DNA of 36,002 nucleotides from Flavobacteriales bacterium (GTDB lineage Bacteria > Bacteroidota > Bacteroidia > Flavobacteriales_G > NORP312): contig JABHTA010000221.1 in the NCBI GenBank assembly GCA_018669945.1, positions 1 to 36,002 of the forward strand, given 5' to 3'. The translations under genes were made by a program, and so were the position numbers. Of the stretch, positions 15,975-24,692 are shown one piece after another (within the stretch, counting starts at the first letter, position 1; each line of letters starts with the position of its first letter). The notes beneath the pieces were generated by a model. That model was given only the letters and a program-made list of their open reading frames with translations. It was not told the DNA's origin and did not search any database.

Positions 15975-16014
15975 AAAGTGGTATAAAGTGGTAAAGAGTG
16001 GTAAATTGTGTCAT
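15975..16014 (+). promoter_or_regulatory. Probable MraZ operator: 10-bp direct repeats
   Basis: Four consecutive 10-base units, 33 bases before the mraZ ATG: AAAGTGGTAT (15975-15984), AAAGTGGTAA (15985-15994), AGAGTGGTAA (15995-16004) and a degenerate ATTGTGTCAT (16005-16014). MraZ is known to bind short direct repeats with 10-bp periodicity ahead of its own gene (TGGG-type boxes in E. coli, AAAGTG boxes in Mollicutes). The AAAGTGG core here matches that style. The array overlaps where a -33 element would lie, which fits autorepression of the dcw cluster. Confidence 0.8.
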
Positions 16015-16022
16015 ATTCTTTC

Positions 16023-16030
16023 TACTTTTA
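16023..16030 (+). promoter_or_regulatory. Weak -7 element for the dcw cluster
   Basis: TACTTTTA differs from TAnnTTTG only in the last base and lies 17 bases upstream of the mraZ ATG. A TTG at 16006-16008 lies 14 bases upstream, short for a -33 element and inside the fourth MraZ repeat. Confidence 0.35.
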
Positions 16031-16047
16031 CCCTCAACTATTAGTGA

Positions 16048-16509
16048 ATGATAAACCTACTGGGCGAATACGACTGTAAGATTGATAGCAAAGGGCGATT
16101 CATGTTTCCTGCTGGCTTAAAAAAGCAGCTGGGTACAGAGGCTGAAAAAGGTTTCGTTGTGAATCGAAATCTCCATGCTGATTGTCTTGTTGTGTATCCG
16201 ATTGACGAGTGGGAGAAATTAAATCGTGGTCTTCGAAAATTGAATCGATTGATTAAGAAGAACGATGATTTTGTGAGGCGTGTCATGGGTGGTGCGACTC
16301 CAGTTTCTCTTGATGGTGTCGGTCGCTTTTTAGTGCCGAAGCCATTGGCTTCAAGCGCAGAAATTGCAAAGGAAGTTGCTGTGGTTGGCAGTGGGGGTGT
16401 TATCGAGATTTGGAACAAATCCAAACGCACCAATGCGATGAGTGAAGATTTAGATATCGAAGCTTTAGCAGAGGAGGTTATGGGTGATGTTTCATTTGGA
16501 GATGAGTAG
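16048..16509 (+). CDS. mraZ: Transcriptional regulator MraZ
   Basis: 153 residues. Two SpoVT/AbrB-like (MraZ) domains: the first with GEYDCKIDSKGRFMFPAGLK (6-25), the second with TPVSLDGVGRFLVPKPLA (about 86-103), each carrying the Asp-x-x-Gly-Arg core. It is the first gene of the dcw cluster and a DNA-binding oligomer that represses its own operon in E. coli. Direct repeats that look like its boxes lie just upstream. The acidic C-terminal tail overlaps the start of rsmH by eight bases. Confidence 0.95.
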   Translation: MINLLGEYDCKIDSKGRFMFPAGLKKQLGTEAEKGFVVNRNLHADCLVVYPIDEWEKLNRGLRKLNRLIKKNDDFVRRVMGGATPVSLDGVGRFLVPKPLASSAEIAKEVAVVGSGGVIEIWNKSKRTNAMSEDLDIEALAEEVMGDVSFGDE

Positions 16510-17407
16510 CACAGGATATCATTTACCCGTTCTTTTACATGATTGTATAAATGGTTTGTTGATTGATTCTTCTGGAATCTATGTTGATGTTACTTTTGGA
16601 GGCGGAGGTCATTCTCGAGCGATTCTCGAAAAACTAATTTCGGGTCGTTTGATTGCTTTTGATCAAGACGTTGATGCGTTGCAGAATGTCCCAGAAGACG
16701 ATAAATTCACTTTAGTTCCACAAAACTTTAAGTACTTGAAAAACAACCTGCGTTTGTTGGGTTGTAAACAAGTTAATGGTGTTCTTGGAGATTTAGGTGT
16801 TTCTTCTCATCAGTTTGATATTCCAGATAGAGGTTTTTCAATCCGGTTTGACGCTGATTTGGATATGCGAATGGATCAGCGGTCGAAGTTGACCGCATCA
16901 ATAATCTTGAATGAGTATTCGGAAGATGATTTGTATCGAATATTTCGCACTTACGGGGAGGTAAGGAGTTTGGGTCGTTTGGTTTCAACCATCTTGAGCG
17001 CAAGGTCTGCTGAGAATATTAAGTCAGTGTTTCAGTTTAAAGAAATGATTGCCGATTGTATTGATAAGAGGAAGCCTTCTCAGTATTTAGCACAGGTTTT
17101 TCAAGCACTCCGTATTGAAGTGAATGACGAGATGAATGTTTTGCAAGAGTTTTTAAAGCAAAGTGCCGATGTGTTAAAGCCAGGAGGAAGGTTGGTGATA
17201 ATGTCATATCACTCTTTGGAAGACAGGTTGGTAAAAAACTTCATCAAGTCAGGGAATTTTGAAGGAAAGGTTGAGCAAGACTTTTTCGGAAATGTTATAA
17301 AGCCATTTAAAGCAATAAATAATAAGGTAATCACTCCTTCGAATGAGGAGCTGAAAGAAAATAATCGCGCTCGCAGCGCAAAATTAAGAATAGCAGAAAA
17401 GCTATGA
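16502..17407 (+). CDS. rsmH: 16S rRNA (cytosine1402-N4)-methyltransferase
   Basis: 301 residues from ATG at 16502 (MSSTGYHLPVLL). The family N-terminus YHLPVLLHDCINGL is followed by the SAM loop DVTFGGGGHSRAIL. Then come VNGVLGDLGVSSHQFDIPDRGFS and LKPGGRLVIMSYHSLEDRLVK, all diagnostic of RsmH/MraW. It methylates the decoding-centre residue C1402 of 16S rRNA. Earlier in-frame starts (GTG 16484, ATG 16487) would only add a few residues and lengthen the overlap with mraZ; the ATGAGTAG overlap at 16502 is the tidier choice. Its stop overlaps the next start as ATGA. Confidence 0.95.
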   Translation: MSSTGYHLPVLLHDCINGLLIDSSGIYVDVTFGGGGHSRAILEKLISGRLIAFDQDVDALQNVPEDDKFTLVPQNFKYLKNNLRLLGCKQVNGVLGDLGVSSHQFDIPDRGFSIRFDADLDMRMDQRSKLTASIILNEYSEDDLYRIFRTYGEVRSLGRLVSTILSARSAENIKSVFQFKEMIADCIDKRKPSQYLAQVFQALRIEVNDEMNVLQEFLKQSADVLKPGGRLVIMSYHSLEDRLVKNFIKSGNFEGKVEQDFFGNVIKPFKAINNKVITPSNEELKENNRARSAKLRIAEKL

Positions 17408-17796
17408 TGAGAGTAGTGAAAAATAAGTCAGGAACAAAAAAAGGTAAGAAGCAGAATTTCTTTAAGTCTTTGGTTGGCCTTGTTAATGGTAACGCTTTGG
17501 CTCGTGAGGAGTTTGTAGTTCATTTACCTTACTTGATGTTTTTATCACTCATTGCATTAGTTTATATCGTGAATGGGTATTGGGCGGAAAGTGCCGTTCG
17601 GAATATTAATAGCTCCTCGATTGAGCTGAAGGAGATGCGCTCAGAGTATATAACAACGAAATCAGATTTGATGTATATCAGTAAGCAATCCAAAATTGCC
17701 GGAATTGTTGAAGAAAGAGAACTGGGATTGAAGGAATCTTACACTCCACCTAAAAAAATTGTTGTCAAATCAAGAGAATATTTAGAAGTCGAGTAA
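17404..17796 (+). CDS. ftsL: FtsL-like cell division protein
   Basis: 130 residues of bitopic inner-membrane topology. A basic cytoplasmic N-terminus (many Lys in the first 25 residues) is followed by one membrane segment YLMFLSLIALVYIVNGYW (about 39-56). A periplasmic coiled-coil stretch follows (SSIELKEMRSEYITTKSDLMY) and then a GLKES motif. The position between rsmH and ftsI is that of FtsL, which with FtsB and FtsQ activates FtsWI septal synthesis. Sequence conservation of FtsL is low, so the name rests mainly on topology and order. The start overlaps the rsmH stop by four bases. Confidence 0.85.
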   Translation: MMRVVKNKSGTKKGKKQNFFKSLVGLVNGNALAREEFVVHLPYLMFLSLIALVYIVNGYWAESAVRNINSSSIELKEMRSEYITTKSDLMYISKQSKIAGIVEERELGLKESYTPPKKIVVKSREYLEVE

Positions 17797-17802
17797 CGCA
17801 AA

Positions 17803-19914
17803 ATGGAAGAAAAGAAAGATATATTATGGCGTGTATACCTGGTGTACTTCTTTATGTGTCTTTTCGGGGCGGCTATTGTTGGGAGAATTGTCTTTATTCA
17901 ATTTGTTGAGGGCGATAAATGGATATCTAAGGCTGAAAATACCACCACTAAGCTAAAAGATATTGAGGCTGTTCGGGGAAATATCTATGCTGAAGATGGT
18001 AGTTTGTTGGCAACTTCTATTCCAATTTACGAAGTGCGCTTCGATCCTAATTGCGATGCACTTAAAGATGTGGTTTGGGATGAAAACATCGATTCACTTT
18101 GCATAAGTCTCTCAATATTATTTGATGATAAAACTGCTACAGAATACAAGAGGGATTTAATAGGTGCTAAAGAAAATGGTGCACGCTATCATTTAATTAA
18201 GAGAAATGTAAAGTATACGCAACTAAAAAAGATGCGTGAGTTCCCAATTTTTAAAAGAGGAAGGTATAAAGGTGGTTTTATTTTTATGCAACAGAATAAA
18301 CGCCAAAAACCATTCAGACAATTAGCAGCGAGAACGATAGGTTATGATAGAGATGGTTTAAAGCCTGTTGGTCTAGAGGGGGCGTATCGAACAGAGTTAA
18401 AAGGTATTGAAGGTAAGAGGTTGATGCAAAAAATTGGGGGCGGTGTTTGGATGCCTCTAAATGCTGATAATGAAATAGAGCCACAAGATGGTAGTGATAT
18501 TGTTACCACAATTGATGTAAATATTCAGGATGTTGCACATCGCGCATTATTAGAGCAGTTGGAATTGCATAATGCTGACCATGGTTGCGTGGTGATGATG
18601 GAAGTTTCGACTGGTGAAATAAAAGCTATTGCTAATTTATCTCGAGGAAAAGATGGAGATTATTACGAACAATACAATTATGCCATAGGGGAAAGTACTG
18701 AGCCCGGTTCTACGTTTAAGTTAGCTTCGGTAATCGCGGCACTTGAAGAAGGTCTCGTTAATGTCACTGATAGTGTTGATACAGGTAACGGACGGTACAA
18801 GTTCTATGATCAGGTAATGACAGATTCTAAGTTTGGTGGTCATGGAAAAATGACGTTCGGTGAAGCTTTGGTTGTGTCATCTAATATTGGGATATCGAAA
18901 GTTATTAATGATGCGTACGCGAAAAATCCTCAGGCTTTTGTGGATAGATTATATAAAATGAATCTTCAGCAATCTCTCGATGTTGAAATAGCAGGAGAGG
19001 GTAAGCCATTAATAAAAAGCACTAAGGATAAATCTTGGTCCGGTGTTACGCTGCCTTGGATGTCGATTGGTTACGAAGTGCAAATGACACCACTTCAAAT
19101 CTTAACTTTTTATAATGCCATAGCAAATAACGGTAGAATGGTGCAGCCGAAGTTTGTGAATGAAGTTCAGGTTCGTGGAAAGACTATTCGTAAGATTAAA
19201 ACCCAGGTAATTAATGAGTCGATTTGTTCAAAGTCAACTATCGAAAAGATAAAACCCCTGCTTGAAGAGGTTGTAGAAAACGGTACAGCAAGAAACTTGA
19301 AGAACGCACATTTTAAAATCGCGGGAAAAACAGGTACTGTTCAAATTGCTAACGATAAATATGGTTATAAGTATGATTCTAAGGTAAGTCATCAAGCATC
19401 TTTTGTAGGCTATTTTCCTGCTGAATCGCCAAAATATTCCTGTATAGTGGTGGTAAACGCCCCGTCTAACAATGTTTACTACGGAAACTTAGTTGCAGGA
19501 CCAATCTTTAAAGAAATTGCGGATAAAGTTTATGCTAATAGCGTTGAAATTCATGAGGAATTGCAACAACAAGAATTGATGGCAAATAACACAATACCTG
19601 TATCTAAAAACGGTAGTCAAAAGGATTTGGTTAAAGTATTCAAGAAGCTAGCTGTGCCAACTGATGTGCAGTCATTAGACAATCAATGGGCAATTACTAG
19701 AACTGGAGATGAGTCGGTGGAAATTCAAGTTAGAAAGGTGATTACAGGGTTGGTCCCGAATGTTGTTGGAATGGCCGCTACTGATGCTATTTTTCTTCTA
19801 GAAAACGCTGGGCTTGGTGTCAAAATAGATGGAAAAGGAACAATAAAATCGCAGTCAATAAAACCAGGATTAAGAGTTGGGATTGGCGATCAAATAACGC
19901 TCGAATTGTCTTAA
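17803..19914 (+). CDS. ftsI: Division-specific penicillin-binding protein with PASTA domain
   Basis: 703 residues. One N-terminal membrane anchor (about 10-33) is followed by a dimerisation domain with RGNIYAEDGSLLATS. The transpeptidase domain has the three penicillin-binding motifs: S303-T-F-K306, S359-S-N361 and K509-T-G-T512. A single PASTA domain closes the protein (about 650-703, VPNVVGMAATDAIFLLENAG). It cross-links septal peptidoglycan as partner of FtsW. The PASTA domain makes it longer than E. coli FtsI and resembles Spo VD/Pbp2x-like versions. The stop and the murE start share one base. Confidence 0.95.
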   Translation: MEEKKDILWRVYLVYFFMCLFGAAIVGRIVFIQFVEGDKWISKAENTTTKLKDIEAVRGNIYAEDGSLLATSIPIYEVRFDPNCDALKDVVWDENIDSLCISLSILFDDKTATEYKRDLIGAKENGARYHLIKRNVKYTQLKKMREFPIFKRGRYKGGFIFMQQNKRQKPFRQLAARTIGYDRDGLKPVGLEGAYRTELKGIEGKRLMQKIGGGVWMPLNADNEIEPQDGSDIVTTIDVNIQDVAHRALLEQLELHNADHGCVVMMEVSTGEIKAIANLSRGKDGDYYEQYNYAIGESTEPGSTFKLASVIAALEEGLVNVTDSVDTGNGRYKFYDQVMTDSKFGGHGKMTFGEALVVSSNIGISKVINDAYAKNPQAFVDRLYKMNLQQSLDVEIAGEGKPLIKSTKDKSWSGVTLPWMSIGYEVQMTPLQILTFYNAIANNGRMVQPKFVNEVQVRGKTIRKIKTQVINESICSKSTIEKIKPLLEEVVENGTARNLKNAHFKIAGKTGTVQIANDKYGYKYDSKVSHQASFVGYFPAESPKYSCIVVVNAPSNNVYYGNLVAGPIFKEIADKVYANSVEIHEELQQQELMANNTIPVSKNGSQKDLVKVFKKLAVPTDVQSLDNQWAITRTGDESVEIQVRKVITGLVPNVVGMAATDAIFLLENAGLGVKIDGKGTIKSQSIKPGLRVGIGDQITLELS

Positions 19915-21377
19915 TGAAGCTGTTAAAGGACATATTATATAAAGCAGGTATTGACGAGGTTGTCGGTTCTACCAATGTAGCTATCGAAAAAATTTGTTTT
20001 GATTCTAGAGCCATAACAAAGCTAAGTCTATTTGTTGCAGTTCCTGGGACGCAAGTTGATGGTCACAATTTTATTAATCAAGCGATAGAGGATGGTTCCG
20101 TTGCAATCGTTTGTGAAAAGTTACCGCGAAATTTAAATAGTAAAATCACTTATGTAAAAGTTGAAGATTGCAGCAGAGCTCTGGGATTTATAGCATCTAA
20201 CTTTTATGAGAATCCATCAGAAGAAATTAAGTTAGTAGGTGTTACAGGTACTAATGGGAAAACAACCACAGCAACGTTATTGTATGATTTGTTCAAATCA
20301 TTAGGGTATAAGGTTGGTTTACTTTCAACGGTTCGAAACCTAATTGGCAATGAGGAAATTCCTGCTAGTCATACAACGCCTGATGCATTGCAGTTAAATG
20401 CGCTGTTGCGGGAAATGGTTGGAAAAGGTTGTACCTATTGTTTCATGGAAGTTAGCAGCCATTCGATCGACCAAAATAGAATTGCGGGGTTAGATTTCGA
20501 TGGCGCAGTATTTACAAACATTACCCATGACCACCTAGACTATCACAAAACATTTGATGGATACATTAATGCCAAGAAGGCATTTTTTGATGGCCTAAAT
20601 GAAGAGGCTTTCGCGTTGATTAATGCAGACGATGTGCACGGAAACGTAATGGTTCAAAATTGCAGAGCCAAGAAGAGCACTTACGCTTTAAAATCAATGG
20701 CAGACTTTAAATGCCGCATCATTGAAAATCAGTTCGATGGTTTGGTCTTAAGTATCCATAATAATGAAGTTTGGACTAAGCTTATAGGTTCATTTAACGC
20801 ATACAATTTATTGACTATTTACGCAGTTTCTATTTTGTTAGGAGAAGATAAAATGGATGCGCTAACTTCTTTAAGTAAGTTGGTTTCTGTCGAAGGTCGT
20901 TTCGAGTATTTCAAAACGGAAAATAACATCACTGGAATTGTGGACTATGCCCATACTCCGGATGCATTAAAAAATGTTCTGAAAACGATTAACGATATCC
21001 GCACAGGAAATGAGCAAGTTATTGCAGTTGTCGGATGCGGTGGGGATAGGGACGCAGATAAACGTCCGAAAATGGCGGGTATAGCTTGTGAATTGGCAAC
21101 AAAAGTTGTGTTTACGTCAGACAATCCTAGAACAGAAAATCCATCTACAATTATTGAAGATATGCATAAAGGCGTTGCACCTCAATATTTCAAAAAAACC
21201 TTGTCAATTACAGATAGAAAGGAAGCTATAAAGGCTGCAAGTGCTATGGCGACAGAAGGTGACATAATTCTTATTGCAGGAAAAGGACATGAAAAATATC
21301 AAGAGATAAATGGGAAAAAAACGCCATTCGATGATATGGAAACTTTAATACAAATGCTTCAAATAGTTACTGGCTAA
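19914..21377 (+). CDS. murE: UDP-MurNAc-tripeptide synthetase, meso-diaminopimelate-adding
   Basis: 487 residues with the three Mur ligase domains. The P-loop GTNGKTTT is at 112-119, the central [10 protein letters not shown] near 205, and the C-terminal substrate motif DNPR at 403-406. DNPR indicates meso-diaminopimelate, not lysine, as the third peptide residue, so the wall is expected to be of the A1-gamma type. It adds meso-A2pm to UDP-MurNAc-L-Ala-D-Glu in the cytoplasm. It overlaps by one base at both ends (ftsI, mraY). Confidence 0.95.
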   Translation: MKLLKDILYKAGIDEVVGSTNVAIEKICFDSRAITKLSLFVAVPGTQVDGHNFINQAIEDGSVAIVCEKLPRNLNSKITYVKVEDCSRALGFIASNFYENPSEEIKLVGVTGTNGKTTTATLLYDLFKSLGYKVGLLSTVRNLIGNEEIPASHTTPDALQLNALLREMVGKGCTYCFMEVSSHSIDQNRIAGLDFDGAVFTNITHDHLDYHKTFDGYINAKKAFFDGLNEEAFALINADDVHGNVMVQNCRAKKSTYALKSMADFKCRIIENQFDGLVLSIHNNEVWTKLIGSFNAYNLLTIYAVSILLGEDKMDALTSLSKLVSVEGRFEYFKTENNITGIVDYAHTPDALKNVLKTINDIRTGNEQVIAVVGCGGDRDADKRPKMAGIACELATKVVFTSDNPRTENPSTIIEDMHKGVAPQYFKKTLSITDRKEAIKAASAMATEGDIILIAGKGHEKYQEINGKKTPFDDMETLIQMLQIVTG

Positions 21378-22627
21378 TGTTATATCACTTGTTTCAATAT
21401 CTTCAAGAAATGAACGTGCCCGGTGCAGGTGTATTCGGCTATATTTCTTTTAGGGCAGCCATGGCTGCCGTGGTTTCACTCGTTATTAGTTTGTTGTTTG
21501 GCAAAAGAATAATTGCCTTTCTGCTTAAAAAACAAGTTGGAGAAACCGTTAGAGATTTAGGGTTAGAGGGTCAAATTGAGAAGCAGGGAACACCAACAAT
21601 GGGTGGCCTAATCATCATCGCAGCGATTGTAATTCCAACATTGTTGTTCGCTAGACTCGATAATGTCTATATCATTTTACTGCTCATTACTACTCTTTGG
21701 TTAGGTGCAATTGGCTTCACTGATGACTACATCAAAGTGTTTAAAAAGAATAAAGAAGGGTTAGCTGGCCGATTCAAAATTGTTGGACAGGTTGGTATAG
21801 GTTTAATTGTTGGGTTTACTGTTTATTTCCATCCTGCGATCAAAACACGTGTTGAAATTCCATTGGAAGTTGTTACTCAAGTTGACGCTTCATTAGTAAG
21901 TGTAATAGTAAATGATGATGGGAACACAACTTATTTGTTAGATAGAAAGTCACCAAATACAACTATACCTTTTGTGAAGAACAATGAGTTCAATTACTCT
22001 TCAGTTCTCGGTTTGATTAGTAATGATTTAAGAAGTTACACATGGATAATTTATGTGCTTGCTGTAATATTTATTATAACAGCCGTATCGAATGGGGCAA
22101 ACTTGACAGATGGAATTGATGGATTAGCGACAGGCACTTCTGCGATTATTATGTTAACAATTGGGGTGTTTGTTTATTTATCTGGTAATGTAATGTTTTC
22201 TGATTATTTGGATATCATGTATATCCCAAATATAGGAGAGTTAACCGTTTTTGTAGCTGCATTTATTGGAGCTTGCATAGGCTTCTTATGGTACAATTCA
22301 TATCCGGCTCAAATTTTTATGGGTGACACCGGAAGCCTTGCTATTGGTGGAATTATTGCAACGCTTGCAATTCTAGTAAGAAAAGAGCTGCTGATACCTG
22401 TTTTATGCGGGGTTTTCTTTATTGAAACTATTTCTGTGATGATGCAAGTAGGGTATTTTAAGTACACCAAAAAGAAACTAGGTGAAGGGAAACGAATTTT
22501 CTTAATGGCTCCATTACACCATCATTATCAGAAAAAAGGATTGCATGAATCAAAAATTGTTTCACGGTTTTGGATTGTTGGTATTATGCTAGCAATTATA
22601 ACTGTTGTAACGCTTAAGTTGAGATAA
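21377..22627 (+). CDS. mraY: Phospho-MurNAc-pentapeptide transferase
   Basis: 416 residues, polytopic inner-membrane enzyme. Hallmarks are [11 protein letters not shown], the Asp pair in [42 protein letters not shown] and [20 protein letters not shown]. It transfers phospho-MurNAc-pentapeptide to undecaprenyl phosphate to make lipid I. It is about 55 residues longer than E. coli MraY owing to an insert (about 160-215) with predicted beta character between membrane segments. I believe this is a usual trait of Bacteroidota MraY. Confidence 0.95.
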   Translation: MLYHLFQYLQEMNVPGAGVFGYISFRAAMAAVVSLVISLLFGKRIIAFLLKKQVGETVRDLGLEGQIEKQGTPTMGGLIIIAAIVIPTLLFARLDNVYIILLLITTLWLGAIGFTDDYIKVFKKNKEGLAGRFKIVGQVGIGLIVGFTVYFHPAIKTRVEIPLEVVTQVDASLVSVIVNDDGNTTYLLDRKSPNTTIPFVKNNEFNYSSVLGLISNDLRSYTWIIYVLAVIFIITAVSNGANLTDGIDGLATGTSAIIMLTIGVFVYLSGNVMFSDYLDIMYIPNIGELTVFVAAFIGACIGFLWYNSYPAQIFMGDTGSLAIGGIIATLAILVRKELLIPVLCGVFFIETISVMMQVGYFKYTKKKLGEGKRIFLMAPLHHHYQKKGLHESKIVSRFWIVGIMLAIITVVTLKLR

Positions 22628-22631
22628 TGTA

Positions 22632-23972
22632 ATGAAAAACTTAGTTGTTCTCGGTGGTGGAGAAAGCGGCATAGGGGCAGCTATTTTAGGGTTAAAAAAA
22701 GGGTATAAAGTATTTGTTTCTGACAAAGGCAGAATCAAAGAAAAGTATAAAAAAGTTCTTTCAAATCTCGCCCTTGAATGGGAAGAAAAGCAGCATTCTG
22801 AGGATTTAATATTTCAAGCAGATGTGGTTGTTAAAAGTCCAGGAATACCAGATACAGTTCTGCTGGTAGAACAGTTAATTGAAAAAGGTATTGAAGTTAT
22901 TTCTGAGATTGAATTTGCAGGCAGATTTACCGAGGCTAAAATGATTTGCGTAACGGGAAGCAATGGCAAAACAACAACAGCACTCTTATTGTACCATATT
23001 CTTAAGAATGGAGGATTAAATGTTGGGTTGGCCGGTAATGTCGGAAAAAGTCTAGCGCTGCAAGTTGCAGAAGACAATTTTGATTTTTATGTGGTTGAGT
23101 TGAGTAGTTTTCAGTTAGACGGGATGTTTCATTTTAAAGCGGACATCGCTATATTAATGAATATTACGCCAGATCATCTCGATAGGTACGATTATGAAAT
23201 GCAGAAATATATCGATTCTAAATTTCGAATTATTCAAAACCAAGCTTCTACAGATTACTTCATCTATTGTCTAGATGATGAAAATATCGCTAAAGAAGTA
23301 TCCAAAAGAGATTTCAAATCACAGCTTATACCATTCACGATAGAACAAGATTTAAACGAGTTACAAGGAGCATATATAAAAAACGAACAATTATTAATTA
23401 ACTACAAAAACCAGGAATTAAATATGTCAATATATAAACTAGCATTAGAAGGCAAACACAACATCTACAACTCTATGGCCTCGGGAGTTGCGTCTAGCAT
23501 TTTAGAACTGCGAAAGGATGTTGTTAGAGATAGTCTTACCGATTTTCAAAATGTAGAACATCGAATGGAGAAAGTGGTAAGCGTTCACGGAATCGACTTT
23601 GTTAATGACTCCAAAGCAACTAATATTAACTCTGCTTGGTACGCATTGGAAACCATGCCAGCTGGAGTAGTTTGGATTGTTGGCGGTGTCGATAAAGGAA
23701 ACGATTACTCTATCTTAAAAGATGTAGTTAAAGAAAAAGTAACAGCAATTGTTTGTTTAGGGAAGGATAATACCAAAATTAGAGAGGCGTTTAAAGATAG
23801 CGGTGTTTCTATTGCCGAAACGGTTTCTATGGAGGGCGCAGTCAAGTTTGCCTACCAGTTAGGTAAAAAAGGAGATACTGTTTTGTTAAGTCCTGCATGC
23901 GCCAGTTTCGATTTGTTTGAAGATTACGAAGATAGAGGACGGCAATTTAAAGAACAGGTAAGAGGCTTGTAG
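22632..23972 (+). CDS. murD: UDP-MurNAc-L-alanine:D-glutamate ligase
   Basis: 446 residues. An N-terminal UMA-binding Rossmann-like domain (VLGGGESGIGAAILG) precedes a central ATPase with GSNGKTTT (109-116) and NITPDHLDRY, then the C-terminal domain from about 308. Substrate residues equivalent to E. coli MurD are present: Thr330 in DSKAT, Lys355 in GGVDKGNDY, Ser425 and Tyr432 in SPACASFDLFEDY. It should therefore be a fully active ligase adding D-Glu to UDP-MurNAc-L-Ala. It is followed, after an unusually wide 112-base gap, by a protein copying only its C-terminal domain. Confidence 0.95.
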   Translation: MKNLVVLGGGESGIGAAILGLKKGYKVFVSDKGRIKEKYKKVLSNLALEWEEKQHSEDLIFQADVVVKSPGIPDTVLLVEQLIEKGIEVISEIEFAGRFTEAKMICVTGSNGKTTTALLLYHILKNGGLNVGLAGNVGKSLALQVAEDNFDFYVVELSSFQLDGMFHFKADIAILMNITPDHLDRYDYEMQKYIDSKFRIIQNQASTDYFIYCLDDENIAKEVSKRDFKSQLIPFTIEQDLNELQGAYIKNEQLLINYKNQELNMSIYKLALEGKHNIYNSMASGVASSILELRKDVVRDSLTDFQNVEHRMEKVVSVHGIDFVNDSKATNINSAWYALETMPAGVVWIVGGVDKGNDYSILKDVVKEKVTAIVCLGKDNTKIREAFKDSGVSIAETVSMEGAVKFAYQLGKKGDTVLLSPACASFDLFEDYEDRGRQFKEQVRGL

Positions 23973-23982
23973 AATTCGATAA

Positions 23983-24012
23983 TTGAACATTAGGTGTTAA
24001 AAAGTATTTTTA
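23983..24012 (+). promoter_or_regulatory. Possible internal promoter before the MurD C-domain paralogue
   Basis: TTG at 23983-23985, a 19-base spacer, and TATTTTTA at 24005-24012 (one mismatch to TAnnTTTG) lie in the 112-base gap after murD. This would leave a leader of about 65-70 bases. The match is weak. Confidence 0.25.
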
Positions 24013-24084
24013 GAGTAACGGTGATTATATTAGAATGCTTCGTAATATTACAATTACAATAGATGAATTAGTTAATTAAAACAA

Positions 24085-24615
24085 ATGGATATGAACACAA
24101 ATGTTAAAAGTAGCGAAGTTTCTAAAAAAAGTTTGGCTGATAAATTAGTTGAGTCAAGACAATCGAATGTAGACGAATTTGGTGGTATAGAGCATAGATT
24201 AGAGTTAATCTCAAACGTTAAAAGTGTAGATTATGTAAATGATTCTAAAGCCACAGATGTTAACTCTACATGGTATTCTTTAGAATGCATGGATAAGCCT
24301 GTTGTATGGATTGTTGGGCTTTCTGATTTGGAAACTGATTACATGATTTTTAATGATTTGGTAAATCAAAACGTAAAGGCAATTGTTTGTTTGGGTAAAA
24401 ACATTAATGGAGCGTTAAATTCCTTAATTGAAAGAGTGGATTGCTTTTCAGAAGCTTCTTCGGTTTCGGAAGCAGTGCAAATTTCTAGTTCGCTTTCAAC
24501 CGAAGGTGATGTGGTGCTATTCTCGCCTGCTTGTTCAAGTTTTCACTTGTATCAAAATTATAAAGATAGAGGTGAGCAGTTTAGAAAATCTGTTTTAGAG
24601 TTGTCTCAGAAGTAA
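24085..24615 (+). CDS. Stand-alone MurD C-terminal-domain paralogue
   Basis: 176 residues. After a Lys/Ser-rich N-terminal tail (1-30), residues 35-173 align without a single gap to residues 308-446 of the adjacent MurD; by hand count 64 of 139 are identical. Shared blocks include VNDSKAT, VVWIVG, AIVCLGK, SPAC and DRG. There is no UMA-binding domain and no ATP P-loop, so it cannot be a ligase alone. Of four D-Glu-site residues known from E. coli MurD, the Thr (57), Ser (152) and aromatic (Tyr159) equivalents remain, but the lysine (Lys355 here, Lys348 in E. coli) is Leu82. The frame is intact. Codons of the shared blocks differ mostly silently, so the copy is old and under selection. No signal or membrane segment: cytosolic. 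The function is unknown; binding MurD or a wall precursor are guesses. Confidence 0.88.
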   Translation: MDMNTNVKSSEVSKKSLADKLVESRQSNVDEFGGIEHRLELISNVKSVDYVNDSKATDVNSTWYSLECMDKPVVWIVGLSDLETDYMIFNDLVNQNVKAIVCLGKNINGALNSLIERVDCFSEASSVSEAVQISSSLSTEGDVVLFSPACSSFHLYQNYKDRGEQFRKSVLELSQK

Positions 24616-24692
24616 TTATTGCTCAAACAATGCTCCCATAGTTAAATAACATTTTTTAGGCAAAAGCATGTTTAAATTGAAGTAGTAGCGCA

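Noticed and set aside
15975-16014. 10-bp repeats as a slippage tract or CRISPR-like element
   Set aside because: Too short and lacking spacers; the position and core sequence fit MraZ boxes better.
24085-24615. The MurD-domain gene as a frameshifted or truncated remnant of murD
   Set aside because: The preceding murD is complete. The frame is open from a proper ATG to a stop, it has a distinct N-terminal tail, and the differences from murD are mostly silent in the conserved blocks.
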